Source: a virus. From it: DNA of 62,867 bases. Shown here piece by piece: positions 1 to 7,105 of this stretch (its first letter is position 1; each line of letters opens with the position of its first letter). The notes under the pieces are model-generated. The model had not been told where the DNA came from and did not search any database. It worked only from the letters and a program-made list of their open reading frames with translations. The position numbers and the translations under genes were made by a program. The DNA lies in IMG/VR virus record IMGVR_UViG_3300042905_000668, positions 1-62,867 of that record; one strand, 5' to 3'.

Positions 1-352
1 CGCTTGCACCACCAACAGGGTTGTATCCCCATTGAAAGACCCGACTGCCTTGCTCTGGGTAACCAAACCCATCTTGAGTAGTGCTGTCCGTTAACAGAAT
101 CTGTAAGCCACTTTGACCAGAGACTTGGTAGCTCACATCGGGACGTGGCTCACGCACAGCTTGCGGATCATTAACTGGATACATACCCAGTTGTAACTGT
201 GGCTGATCGGGATCCCAGCATGCGGGGCAAACCTTGACCTTAAACGGCTTAGTCTTCACTGTCTGTGTCTTTAATTCCTTGAGCATGTACCTCTGCGCAC
301 AACGGTCGCATTCAGCAATTGCATGCTTACCGGAAGCAAACCGATTAGGCAT
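1..352 (-). CDS. Zinc-ribbon protein, left copy (3' end cut by window edge)
   Basis: The reading frame starts at ATG 352-350, overlapping the stop of the upstream connector gene (345), and stays open to base 1, so the C-terminus is missing. The N-terminus has a CxxC pair (ECDRC) and a second pair (VCPAC), a typical four-cysteine zinc knuckle. A stretch rich in Pro and Gln (DPDQPQLQLGMYPVND) follows. It is the diverged counterpart of the complete gene at 61953-62381. It sits between virion connector genes, so a small structural or assembly role is likely but unproven. Confidence 0.8.
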   Translation of the reverse strand, partial: MPNRFASGKHAIAECDRCAQRYMLKELKTQTVKTKPFKVKVCPACWDPDQPQLQLGMYPVNDPQAVREPRPDVSYQVSGQSGLQILLTDSTTQDGFGYPEQGSRVFQWGYNPVGGAS

Positions 353-838
353 AGAACAAGTTCCTTGGCACAAACCTCAACGGAGAGGTATCGCGGTCTT
401 CTGACTGGGCCAATTCCCACTGCTGTTCATACTCAGCCTTTAGACCCATTACACGGTTTGGATCAACATCAGGCAACTTCATGCTCAACAGATAGGCCAA
501 TCCTGCCACCATGCAGGGGATAAAACGGAATGGAATGTCTTGGACAGTTACACCCGTACCAGCATCCTGAATACGGCGCATGCGGTAGTACACAAACATG
601 TACTGATCACCGGGGGCGTTAGGCGTAGGCCACACGTTAATAGCAGGTAGGTTCTGCACGGTTATAGCTGCACCAGTAGTATGCGCCGCAGCGGTTGTGC
701 CGTTCTGTCCACGAGCGCAGTTTAACAACTGGTTGTTTACAGGATCTATGTTGGGGTAACTGATGGTCTCATTATCAATCTTGATAAACCCAGCAGTGGT
801 CAAACCATCCACATTAGACAACGTGATTGTGGTGGCTG
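1..838. repeat. Diverged terminal direct repeat, left copy
   Basis: This segment aligns base for base, without gaps, with 62030-62867. A hand count gives about 72 mismatches (about 91% identity), many between about 240 and 480. Both copies hold the end of a connector gene and the start of a zinc-ribbon gene, both read leftward. Exact terminal redundancy would be identical, so this is either closure of a circular assembly through two strain variants or an old tandem duplication. Circular unit length would be about 62,029 bp. Confidence 0.9.
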
Positions 839-1277
839 TAGATGAAATGGTTCCGTTAAGGGTAACCGTAGTGCTGTTCTCTTGACCAGACTGACGGTTG
901 TACCAGACCTGAATTGGTCGACCTTGTGCCAACTTGTTTGGCAGACTCATGTAGGTCGATTCTGAAATACCGCTGATGTTGATGTCGATCTGGTTAGATG
1001 TGGCATTACTCTGGCGTATAACCATGTCTAGAAGATTGATTGTGTCCGTAGGCATGGGGTAGATAGCCTGACCCGTCACCATTGGGATCTGGCCCTGCTC
1101 TACAGTCCAGAAGTTCAGACCCCGGTTTGCCCACTCAATCGTCAGCAGGTTCAACGACCGCCGCGCTGTGCGGAAGTTGTAACCCGTGCGAAGTTCTTGA
1201 CCGCAACGCTCAAACGCCTCTTCAATGAGGTCGTTCATGTCGAGATCAAAAGCTGTGGTTCCGGTGGTCTTAGCCAT
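345..1277 (-). CDS. Head-tail connector-like protein, complete copy (310 aa)
   Basis: This is a probable adaptor between portal and tail. The helical N-terminus (about residues 10-60, with YNFRTARRSLNLL) and the C-terminal half (MFVYYRMRRIQDAG...FRFIPCMVAGLAYLLS) resemble tail accessory factors of the P22 gp4/T7 gp11 type seen in phages with P22-like portals. Between them, about residues 138-205, is an inserted beta-rich module (TTITLSNVDGLTTAGFIKID...CARGQNGTTAAAH) of a kind that recurs in phage tail proteins. It starts with MAKTTG at ATG 1277 and overlaps the gene upstream. A second, diverged copy runs off the right edge of the window. Family assignment is from pattern recognition only. Confidence 0.7.
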   Translation of the reverse strand: MAKTTGTTAFDLDMNDLIEEAFERCGQELRTGYNFRTARRSLNLLTIEWANRGLNFWTVEQGQIPMVTGQAIYPMPTDTINLLDMVIRQSNATSNQIDINISGISESTYMSLPNKLAQGRPIQVWYNRQSGQENSTTVTLNGTISSTATTITLSNVDGLTTAGFIKIDNETISYPNIDPVNNQLLNCARGQNGTTAAAHTTGAAITVQNLPAINVWPTPNAPGDQYMFVYYRMRRIQDAGTGVTVQDIPFRFIPCMVAGLAYLLSMKLPDVDPNRVMGLKAEYEQQWELAQSEDRDTSPLRFVPRNLFYA

Positions 1278-1510
1278 TATCTATACCCTGCGGTTTTCTT
1301 TGCGATTGTTTTGGGTTGGGCTACGAATTGTTTTCCGGCGGCTTTTCCTGCCCGCTTGGCTTTGGTCGTCGCAGCGTACTCAGCAGGGCTGAGACTTTTG
1401 ATCGCAGCACTTGGAAGGTATCTTTCACCAGTGTCAGAAGATTTTTTACCACTTTTGGTTCTCCATTTTTGGTCGCCCCAATCCTTCAATGATTTTTGAG
1501 GAGCTTTCAA
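1277..1510 (-). CDS. Small basic conserved phage protein (77 aa, DUF5872-like)
   Basis: A lysine-rich protein with the run KWRTKSGKKSSDTGERYLP, then EYAATTKAKRAGKAAGKQF and a C-terminal KKTAGYR. This pattern resembles the small DUF5872-type proteins found in phages and bacteria, whose function is unknown. No ATG fits. The frame begins with a TTG at 1510-1508 that overlaps the TGA of the upstream gene (TTGA), which suggests translational coupling. It lies in a cluster of short basic proteins between capsid and connector genes, so a minor virion or DNA-packaging role is plausible. Confidence 0.6.
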   Translation of the reverse strand: MKAPQKSLKDWGDQKWRTKSGKKSSDTGERYLPSAAIKSLSPAEYAATTKAKRAGKAAGKQFVAQPKTIAKKTAGYR

Positions 1511-1782
1511 TCTCGATAACCCCCGCCAGCCGCCTTGTACTTCTTGGCAACAAGCTGTGCTTTACGCGCTGACCACTGACCTGCGCCAGTGCCTTGCGTT
1601 GCTGCGGCTTTTACCTGCGACACAATCCGCTTTCGCAGACTAGGCTTCGTGTAATTACCAGCGGCGTTTACCTTACCACCCTCTTTGAACTGGGTGAAAT
1701 CAGTGTCATCCCGCCGCGCTTTTGTCTTAGCGCCGGGCATTTTTGAGGGGCGGATATCGCCCATACCACGGGATGCCATCAT
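1507..1782 (-). CDS. Small basic protein with KEGGK motif (91 aa)
   Basis: Not a characterised family as far as I can tell. The N-terminal third is polar (GMGDIRPSKMPGAKTKARR), followed by FKEGGKVNAAGNYTKPSLRK, a helical basic stretch, and WSARKAQLVAKKYKAAGGGY at the C-terminus. The GNYTKP...GQWSARKAQ pattern is familiar from unannotated small proteins of environmental phages. The start is one of two adjacent ATGs at 1782/1779; no strong ribosome site is visible. Its KEGGK motif is shared in kind with at least seven other late proteins of this genome. Confidence 0.65.
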   Translation of the reverse strand: MMASRGMGDIRPSKMPGAKTKARRDDTDFTQFKEGGKVNAAGNYTKPSLRKRIVSQVKAAATQGTGAGQWSARKAQLVAKKYKAAGGGYRD

Positions 1783-1785
1783 AAT

Positions 1786-2172
1786 TTAACAGGCGTAACC
1801 GCCGCCTTTCATGGTGATCATAGTACCGCGAGTTTTACCCTTGGTAGCAATACCGTCAGCCCGCTTAGAAGCCGTCATACCGCCTTTTTTCATCTCACGG
1901 GGAGATGGGGGCATCTTCTTACCCTCAGTAAAAATACCAGCATTTTGCTTACGCTCGTAATCAGCAAGTTCTTTGGCTGTAGGGCCACCTTGACCGCCAC
2001 GACCCGCACCGGGTTTAGGGTATTGACCGTATTGTTTTGGGTCAGCGTAACGCATAGCTTTTTGGTCAGGCATATTACTTTCACGCAATTCCGCACTGCC
2101 TTTTTGCACACCTTCAATATCAAATTTATCATCCGGTTTGCCACCAGAAGTGGTATACATGTATTTAGCCAT
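1786..2172 (-). CDS. Small late protein with KRADGIA tag and C-terminal Cys (128 aa)
   Basis: A Gly/Lys-rich protein of unknown function. The N-terminal half is acidic/polar (DKFDIEGVQKGSAELRES); a Gly-Pro-rich middle follows. The C-terminus carries MKKGGMTASKRADGIATKG, ending in GGGYAC. The same SKRADGIA-x2-GKTKG tag occurs in the gene at 2824-3210, and a degenerate form in 2187-2582. A good ribosome site (AGGAG) lies 5-6 bases before ATG 2172. The context is the capsid-to-connector gene cluster, suggesting a minor virion component. Confidence 0.7.
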   Translation of the reverse strand: MAKYMYTTSGGKPDDKFDIEGVQKGSAELRESNMPDQKAMRYADPKQYGQYPKPGAGRGGQGGPTAKELADYERKQNAGIFTEGKKMPPSPREMKKGGMTASKRADGIATKGKTRGTMITMKGGGYAC

Positions 2173-2186
2173 AATAGCTCCTTAGA

Positions 2187-2582
2187 TCAGCAAGTTTTGC
2201 CGCCCTTTTTCATTACACGGGAACCGATGCCACCGGGGACACCAGAACCAGCCATCTTGATCTGCGTACCTTTGGTCTTGCCTTTAACAGCAACACCATC
2301 TTTGCTAGGAGCAGCAGTTTTAACTTTGCCCATAGAGGATGCAGCCATGCCACCTTTATTCATAAAGATAGGCACTTTTTTGCCGTCTTTCATTTTCATG
2401 GGCATGCCACCTTTTTTCATCATTTCTGCTTTCATATCACCACCTTTTGAAAATTTGCGGTTCTTGTCCGCGTTAGAAAATTCTTTGCCCACGGACTGTG
2501 GGACGCCTACTTTCTTAGCAAACGATGGGTTGTTGGCCACCGCCGCCATGAAATTGTGTTGCTTCTTACTCGTGCTTGGCAT
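2187..2582 (-). CDS. Small late protein, KKGGM repeats and C-terminal Cys (131 aa)
   Basis: The N-terminus (KKQHNFMAAVANNPSFAKKV) matches a conserved phage pattern reminiscent of DUF3008-type small proteins; function unknown. It is followed by MMKKGGMPMKMKDG, NKGGMAAS and a degenerate tag SKDGVAVKGKTKGTQIKM, ending KKGGKTC. The start ATG overlaps the TAA of the upstream gene (TAATG). The low-complexity Lys/Met/Gly sequence and the C-terminal Cys are shared with its neighbours, suggesting these proteins act together or are processed alike. Confidence 0.65.
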   Translation of the reverse strand: MPSTSKKQHNFMAAVANNPSFAKKVGVPQSVGKEFSNADKNRKFSKGGDMKAEMMKKGGMPMKMKDGKKVPIFMNKGGMAASSMGKVKTAAPSKDGVAVKGKTKGTQIKMAGSGVPGGIGSRVMKKGGKTC

Positions 2583-2827
2583 TACTTGCCCCCGGCATAC
2601 CAGTTAACAAGCTGAACTAAGCCTGCGCCTACAACGCTACTAGCTCCACCGACTAACATCAAAACCTTCCAGCCACCACGGGCCTCAGACAACGTTTTGT
2701 CGATAGCAGACAGCGTTGCCTGCATAGCCTTCATGTTCTCCAACATCCTGTCCATATCATCTTGCAAATGCTTGATATCAGACGCATGCGTAGCGAGTTC
2801 ACGGGCAGTTTGAATAGCATCGCTCAT
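2582..2827 (-). CDS. Small coiled-coil membrane protein, XhlA/holin-like (81 aa)
   Basis: Residues about 10-50 form a heptad-rich helix (HASDIKHLQDDMDRMLENMK). Residues about 53-76 form one hydrophobic segment (WKVLMLVGGASSVVGAGLV). This layout (coiled coil followed by one C-terminal membrane helix) is that of XhlA-like phage membrane proteins, which help holins. It is far from the holin-endolysin pair at 50.5-51.4 kb, so it may instead be a virion-associated membrane protein. The start ATG overlaps the TGA of the upstream gene (ATGA). The topology is clear; the role is inferred. Confidence 0.6.
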   Translation of the reverse strand: MSDAIQTARELATHASDIKHLQDDMDRMLENMKAMQATLSAIDKTLSEARGGWKVLMLVGGASSVVGAGLVQLVNWYAGGK

Positions 2828-3210
2828 ACCATTCGACCTTTTGTCTTACCACGCTGGGCAATGCCATCGGCACGTTTAGAAGCAGTCATACCGCCTTTAG
2901 CAAGTTTGCCCCGTGTTTCACGTTTGTATTGGTCTGCAAGTTCACTTATTTTTTGACGCTCGGCAGCAATGTTCTTCTTTGCCATTGGTCGTAAATTTTC
3001 GCCGTCTTCAACTTCAGCGGCGGCGTAATCCCGCATAGTATTTTCCATTGGCTCTGCGCCTTCCGCAAGACGTGCGGCACGAGAGGCGGCTGGTAACTTA
3101 CTTTTTATTGCAGGAAATCTACCACCTACGGCTTCTGTTGGAACCCGTATGTACTTCCCCAATTTTTCTTCGGCGGTTTCACCACCATCAGCAAATTTAA
3201 GTTTTTTCAT
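2824..3210 (-). CDS. Small late protein with KRADGIA tag (128 aa)
   Basis: Unknown function. The N-terminus is MKKLKFADGGETAEEKLGKY; the middle is charged and helical, and the C-terminus is LAKGGMTASKRADGIAQRGK followed by TKGRMV. The last 24 residues are nearly the same as the end of the protein at 1786-2172, so two otherwise different proteins carry one C-terminal tag. It has the AKGGM/ADGGE motif seen across the late region. It ends with a 4-base overlap onto the coiled-coil membrane protein. Confidence 0.65.
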   Translation of the reverse strand: MKKLKFADGGETAEEKLGKYIRVPTEAVGGRFPAIKSKLPAASRAARLAEGAEPMENTMRDYAAAEVEDGENLRPMAKKNIAAERQKISELADQYKRETRGKLAKGGMTASKRADGIAQRGKTKGRMV

Positions 3211-3211
3211 A

Positions 3212-3457
3212 TCAGCAATTCCAAGCCCGTAGGCTCTTATTGATCCGTGAATCCGGATCGTTGGCGGTCTTGGCCGAAGTCAGCTTCTTTTTCATGCCGC
3301 TCATCCTCGCACAGAAAGAGTCTCGCCGGGAGCCGCCTTCTGGCTGGGGACGTTTCAAGTTCATGCCTTGCGCTTTCGCAGAGGCTCGGCCTTTGGCGTT
3401 CAAGCCGCCCTCGGGATTCTTGCCTTCTTTCCTCTGCCATGCTGGACTCTTAGCCAT
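3212..3457 (-). CDS. Small conserved phage protein, DUF6321-like (81 aa)
   Basis: The sequence AWQRKEGKNPEGGLNAKGRA, then NLKRPQPEGGSRRDSFCARM and TANDPDSRINKSLRAWNC, is a compact and strongly conserved phage pattern that I associate with DUF6321 (function unknown). The protein is very basic and ends in Cys, like two of its neighbours. The ATG at 3457 slightly overlaps the gene upstream. A role in capsid maturation or as a head protein fits its place just after the capsid genes, but nothing in the sequence proves it. Confidence 0.65.
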   Translation of the reverse strand: MAKSPAWQRKEGKNPEGGLNAKGRASAKAQGMNLKRPQPEGGSRRDSFCARMSGMKKKLTSAKTANDPDSRINKSLRAWNC

Positions 3458-3932
3458 AATAAATCGTTGCCGTTACAGAATTACCAAGGCCAACGTAAAC
3501 ACCGTTGGGACAATAAATACCTTCACCGGGAATCCTGATTGGCAAGCCTACCGTGCTGAATGTGTCCAATTCCAACAACAAAGTTGTGTACATAGTCACG
3601 TTGCCGGATGTACTAGCGGTTGTAGAAGTTACAGTAAACACGTTTGCATTTGTTACCGTTACTGCAAATACTGCGTCTCTTGATGTGCCGGTTGTAAAAT
3701 CCAAAAAAACACGTTGACCGTTGACCAGCCCATGTCCAGTAATGGTCACGGTAATTGTGGTTGTTGTTTGGCTGTATGTGCCTGATTTGCTCACTGTAGG
3801 ATCGGCAACAGCCATATTACGTATTGAAGATGTGCCAGAAGTTACAGTAATGCCTTTTAACCGTGTAGCGTAACTTACCGCCGTGCCCGAAGCACTTTGA
3901 TGGATTGCTTTAACGTCATACTGCATTGTCAT
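3450..3932 (-). CDS. Beta-rich virion protein, paralog B (160 aa)
   Basis: Begins MTMQYDVKAIHQSASG and ends IPGEGIYCPNGVYVGLGNSV...YYG. It is a tandem paralog of the next gene (3943-4431): same N-terminus (MTMQYDV), same central TVTITGHG and FTVT strands, same C-terminal PGEG...GIYVGL block. Threonine-rich alternating strands indicate an all-beta fold. Two copies behind the major capsid protein suggest head decoration, spike or tail-collar proteins. No catalytic motif is seen. Confidence 0.7.
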   Translation of the reverse strand: MTMQYDVKAIHQSASGTAVSYATRLKGITVTSGTSSIRNMAVADPTVSKSGTYSQTTTTITVTITGHGLVNGQRVFLDFTTGTSRDAVFAVTVTNANVFTVTSTTASTSGNVTMYTTLLLELDTFSTVGLPIRIPGEGIYCPNGVYVGLGNSVTATIYYG

Positions 3933-3942
3933 GGCTTACCCC

Positions 3943-4431
3943 TTATCCATAAAAAATGGTTGAGGTTACGACACTTGCTGCGGGTAATCCCACATAAATA
4001 CCATCTAAAGCCAAAACACCTTCGCCCGGAATGAACGTATAGAACGAAGTGGCAGTTGAGCAATCAATCTCAACCAAAATTTGGTTGTACACAGTCACAT
4101 CACCAGAGGTGGTTAACGTCCCTGTTGTCACCGTAAAAGTATTTTGTGTTACCGCTGTTACCACATACATATTGCTAACGCCATCACCATCAGCAAACTG
4201 TAGCCACACACGTGAACCCACAGCAACACCATGACCTGCAATAGTCACTGTACAAACTGTAGTCCCGGGGATGTCATACGTACCAGACTGGGCCACATTA
4301 TTGGCAAAAGCTATGTTGTATGTAGTAGACGTTGTAGGAGAGAGCACAACGCCCTTCAAACGGGTGCGATAAGGCACGGCTACGCCCGAAACGGTATTGT
4401 GATACGACTCTACGTCATATTGCATCGTCAT
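3943..4431 (-). CDS. Beta-rich virion protein, paralog A (162 aa)
   Basis: Paralog of 3450-3932. The start is placed at ATG 4431 (MTMQYDV), because the paralog begins exactly there and CGGAG lies 9-10 bases upstream. An in-frame ATG at 4449 would add six residues. The sequence is Thr/Val-rich with a repeated strand pattern (VCTVTIAGHGVAVGSRVWLQ) and a conserved end (FIPGEGVLALDGIYVGL). It is probably an exposed structural protein; the pair may have arisen by tandem duplication. Confidence 0.7.
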   Translation of the reverse strand: MTMQYDVESYHNTVSGVAVPYRTRLKGVVLSPTTSTTYNIAFANNVAQSGTYDIPGTTVCTVTIAGHGVAVGSRVWLQFADGDGVSNMYVVTAVTQNTFTVTTGTLTTSGDVTVYNQILVEIDCSTATSFYTFIPGEGVLALDGIYVGLPAASVVTSTIFYG

Positions 4432-4579
4432 TTTGTTGCTCCGGTGCATCTAATCTGTTTATGAGCATCTTGTACGCTTGGATTGTGGCTTGAGCCTGAG
4501 TCAAAAAGGTTTGGGCCTTATGTGCTTCAGTCTCAAGTTCACTAATCTCAGACTCCAAGAATTCCTTGGTGATCTGCAT
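4415..4579 (-). CDS. Small coiled-coil protein (54 aa)
   Basis: A short frame starting at ATG 4579-4577, overlapping the TAA of the upstream gene, and ending with TGA at 4415-4417. It encodes MQITKEFLESEISELETE... followed by KAQTFLTQAQATIQAY, an amphipathic helix with heptad spacing. It overlaps the start of the next gene by 17 bases, a packing typical of true phage ORFs. Function unknown; small coiled-coil proteins here often assist head or tail assembly. Confidence 0.6.
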   Translation of the reverse strand: MQITKEFLESEISELETEAHKAQTFLTQAQATIQAYKMLINRLDAPEQQNDDAI

Positions 4580-5181
4580 TATGCAAAGGTCGAGTACGCA
4601 GGAACGTAGTACACAGTGCCGCCAATCATCACTTTGATTGCTTTGGCTACAGTAGTAACGCTGGTTGCTGTAGGCGCAATCGTAGCAGCAGGGGCTGTTT
4701 CAATGTTCATCAACAAAGGAATCTCACCAGTGTTTGTGCCGCTGTCAGACACGCGAATGAACGAAGCAGTTGCAGGCAAAGTTGCATTAACTGTGTAGGC
4801 GGTGTCCAGTTGAATAACAGACAAAGTACCGCCGGGAGTAGCGTCAGACCCGCCTAAAGTAGCGCGGATTGCATTAGCTGCGCCGGAGATGGTTGCTGAT
4901 GCGCCGTCAACACTTAAAGAAATGTGTGCACCGTTGATTGTGCCGCCTGTTGCAGCAGCAGTGCCCGTTACAACGGAGAAAGCACGTAGCGTCTCGCCTG
5001 AACCTGTAGAGGTAAAGGTAAGTTTATTGTAGCTTAGACGTGTATCGCCAGTAGCGGCGGATGTTGTAGCAAATGCAGCGTTAATGTTTTCTGCTGTAGT
5101 TACTGCAAGAGGAGAAGCAGAAGTGCCCGTTTCAAAGCCGTTGTTAGATACGACTGGGCCGGAGAACGTGGTGGTTGCCAT
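4579..5181 (-). CDS. Thr/Ala-rich beta structural protein (200 aa)
   Basis: No known motif. The sequence starts MATTTFSGPVVSNNGFETG and is dominated by Ala, Thr, Ser and Gly in alternating strands, ending KVMIGGTVYYVPAYSTFA. This is typical of virion surface or decoration proteins. It lies immediately downstream of the capsid gene in transcription order, beyond a terminator and a leader hairpin (5206-5248), so its expression may be set separately. Ribosome site AAGGA lies upstream of ATG 5181. Confidence 0.65.
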   Translation of the reverse strand: MATTTFSGPVVSNNGFETGTSASPLAVTTAENINAAFATTSAATGDTRLSYNKLTFTSTGSGETLRAFSVVTGTAAATGGTINGAHISLSVDGASATISGAANAIRATLGGSDATPGGTLSVIQLDTAYTVNATLPATASFIRVSDSGTNTGEIPLLMNIETAPAATIAPTATSVTTVAKAIKVMIGGTVYYVPAYSTFA

Positions 5182-5205
5182 GATGTGTCCTTACATACAA
5201 GTGAA

Positions 5206-5248
5206 GTGCATTAGTCTGTATGTCGTCAGCCGGGACTGTCTAATGCAC
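5206..5248 (-). promoter_or_regulatory. Leader stem-loop before the post-capsid gene
   Basis: Perfect 9-base arms GTGCATTAG (5206-5214) and CTAATGCAC (5240-5248) enclose 25 bases. On the leftward transcript this sits between the capsid terminator and the start of the 200-aa gene at 5181. It may be an RNA processing or stability hairpin, or a protein-binding site. Confidence 0.5.
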
Positions 5249-5280
5249 CGGATAACCCCGGGTTGAAAGCAATATACAAC

Positions 5281-5307
5281 AAAAGAAAAGGGGGCACAAG
5301 CCCCCTT
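5281..5307 (-). terminator. Rho-independent terminator after the major capsid gene
   Basis: On the leftward transcript, an 8-bp stem (core GGGGGC/GCCCCC at 5290-5295 and 5300-5305, loop of 4) is followed by TTTCTTTT. It lies 24 bases past the capsid stop. A second hairpin (5313-5320 with 5325-5332, loop of 4) overlaps the capsid stop codon. Read-through must occur for the downstream late genes unless a further promoter lies in 5182-5280. Confidence 0.75.
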
Positions 5308-5330
5308 CTCCAAATATTTCCTAAGAAATA

Positions 5331-6239
5331 TTAAGCACCGGCAGAACCGAACATGCCCAATGGGTCAGACCAGCCGAAGCTGTAACGCTCACGAGACTTG
5401 TAACGAACGTTACCTGTATCGAAGTCGCCGTCCATTGACTGAGCCAAAGGCGAACGCACAAAGTGCTTCATACCGTTAGGCACGTCTGTGCACAAGAACC
5501 AAGCGTTGGTATCAGTCAAGAAGTGGTTAATGGTATATCCACCGGGGATAGAGCCATTGTTCTTCAATGCGTTGATATCATTGTCAGCAGTAGCCACACG
5601 CAATTCAGTCTCAAGCAAGCGAGTTGCCGTAAACTGGAGTGCAGGTGGAACCACCAATTTGCTAGGTTTAGCGGCGATCAACAGGCCACGCTCGTCTGTC
5701 CACAAGCTAATCTGAATAACAGCGTTTTCCAACGATGTTTCGTTCAAGTCAGCAGGGGTAGATGGGATGTTACTGTTAGTACCACCAGACACCAAGGGGT
5801 GTGCTGCACTGAACAATGCAACACCGTCACCACCAGCGTAAGCATTGCTGAAGCCGTTATTCAAAACAGCGGCAGCTTTAACTTGCTTGGTGTAAGCCAT
5901 AGCGCGGGCCAAAGCCTTCGTGTAACGAGCAGACAGTGAGTCATACAAGTTATCTTCGATAGCCTCTTCAGTCAAGCTGAAGCCCAAAGCGATGGTTTCG
6001 TGGTTGTATCGGGCAGTCCATGCTTCTTGCGCATTGTCATAAGCAATGGCAGAACCCTCGTTTTTAACGGGGGCAGCAGAGAAACCAGACAGTTTTGTCT
6101 CTTCTTCAAAAGAACGCTCAGAGGTTTCAGTTTCATAAATTTCTTTATGCTCTTCACCATATTTTGCGTACTCCAAACCGAACAAAGCGTTCAGGCCGGG
6201 GAGAAGTTCTTTAAGTAGTTGTGCGCGTGAAATAGCCAT
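5331..6239 (-). CDS. Major capsid protein (Mu gpT-like, HK97 fold)
   Basis: 302 residues, the usual size for this family. It builds the icosahedral head. The stretch FSAAPVKNEGSAIAYDNAQE, followed by ARYNHETIALGFSLTEEAIE, is characteristic of Mu-like major head subunit gpT proteins. The C-terminal half (ISLWTDERGLLIAAKPSKLV, FLTDTNAWFLCTDVPNG, RYSFGWSDP) also fits the family. No N-terminal delta-domain longer than about 40 residues is present, so a separate scaffold (7557-8519) is expected to guide assembly. It starts at ATG 6239 after an AAGGAGC ribosome site and is followed by its own terminator. Confidence 0.9.
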   Translation of the reverse strand: MAISRAQLLKELLPGLNALFGLEYAKYGEEHKEIYETETSERSFEEETKLSGFSAAPVKNEGSAIAYDNAQEAWTARYNHETIALGFSLTEEAIEDNLYDSLSARYTKALARAMAYTKQVKAAAVLNNGFSNAYAGGDGVALFSAAHPLVSGGTNSNIPSTPADLNETSLENAVIQISLWTDERGLLIAAKPSKLVVPPALQFTATRLLETELRVATADNDINALKNNGSIPGGYTINHFLTDTNAWFLCTDVPNGMKHFVRSPLAQSMDGDFDTGNVRYKSRERYSFGWSDPLGMFGSAGA

Positions 6240-6250
6240 GATTTAGCTCC

Positions 6251-7087
6251 TTAGACGGCTGTGCCAGTGTAATAGGAATGTGTGCCAAAGTTTAATTTGA
6301 CAAGCATTTCTGGATACTGGGTGAAAAGAATAGTAGAAGCGGCTGGAATAGCCGTAATACCGCCGGGAACTGCAATCGCAGAATTGATGGTCACTGTTGT
6401 TGCACCAGCAGCCGCAGCCGCAGATACGTACGAACCAGATTGAATGTACTGACCATTAGCAGCAAGGTAGCCAACTTCTGTACCCACCACCAACGCGCTA
6501 GGTAAACCAGAGCCAGTCAATGTAATGGTAGTAGAAGAAGATGAACCAGTTGCGCTAGTTTGAATGGCAGTTTCTTCAACCAAACCAACTGCACGTAGAG
6601 CAAAATCAACACTTGTGCTTGATGAGCCATACAGAGCGGCAACAGCAGAATTACCTGTGTTGACGTTACCTGCATTTTGAATCAAACCAAAGTTTTGACC
6701 TAACAGAGCAGTAGAAGCAGAAGCAATGACCGTTGTAGCGGAACACATTACTACTTTAAACACTGTGTCAGGATCATCACAGACGATAGCTCTACCAGTA
6801 GCAGTAGTACCAGCGGGCCAATACTGAGCAAATTGCGTTTGCTTAGTTGTAGGGTTTACATATTCACAACCCAAGAACACACCAACCAAACCGTTGCCAG
6901 TAGAGTCAGTAGTGTCAGTGTTTTTAACAATAGAACCACGAACAATATTGACCAAATCACCGTAAAAGATGTTTGACGCAAAACCATACTGGATCGAGTA
7001 AATGCGGGTAGAACCAGCAAATACCTGACCACCGATCAGGTTGATCGGCTTTAGGCCGTAGGGGGCCGAGACGACGGGATAAGCCAT
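6251..7087 (-). CDS. Capsid-associated beta-rich protein (278 aa)
   Basis: It begins MAYPVVSAPYGLKPINLIGG, a start often seen in proteins encoded directly upstream of gpT-type capsid genes. The middle has a long Gly/Ala/Ser/Thr-rich region (SAAAAAGATTVTINSAIAV). No catalytic motif. The spacing to the capsid gene is 11 bases, so the two are co-expressed. A head decoration or stabilising protein is the most likely role, inferred from position and composition. Confidence 0.65.
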   Translation of the reverse strand: MAYPVVSAPYGLKPINLIGGQVFAGSTRIYSIQYGFASNIFYGDLVNIVRGSIVKNTDTTDSTGNGLVGVFLGCEYVNPTTKQTQFAQYWPAGTTATGRAIVCDDPDTVFKVVMCSATTVIASASTALLGQNFGLIQNAGNVNTGNSAVAALYGSSSTSVDFALRAVGLVEETAIQTSATGSSSSTTITLTGSGLPSALVVGTEVGYLAANGQYIQSGSYVSAAAAAGATTVTINSAIAVPGGITAIPAASTILFTQYPEMLVKLNFGTHSYYTGTAV

Positions 7088-7105
7088 TTAAGACTCCTTA
7101 AAAAT

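Noticed and set aside
2582-2827. Main holin of the phage
   Set aside because: A clear 3-TM holin sits next to the endolysin at 50479-50916; this protein is an XhlA-like membrane protein at most.
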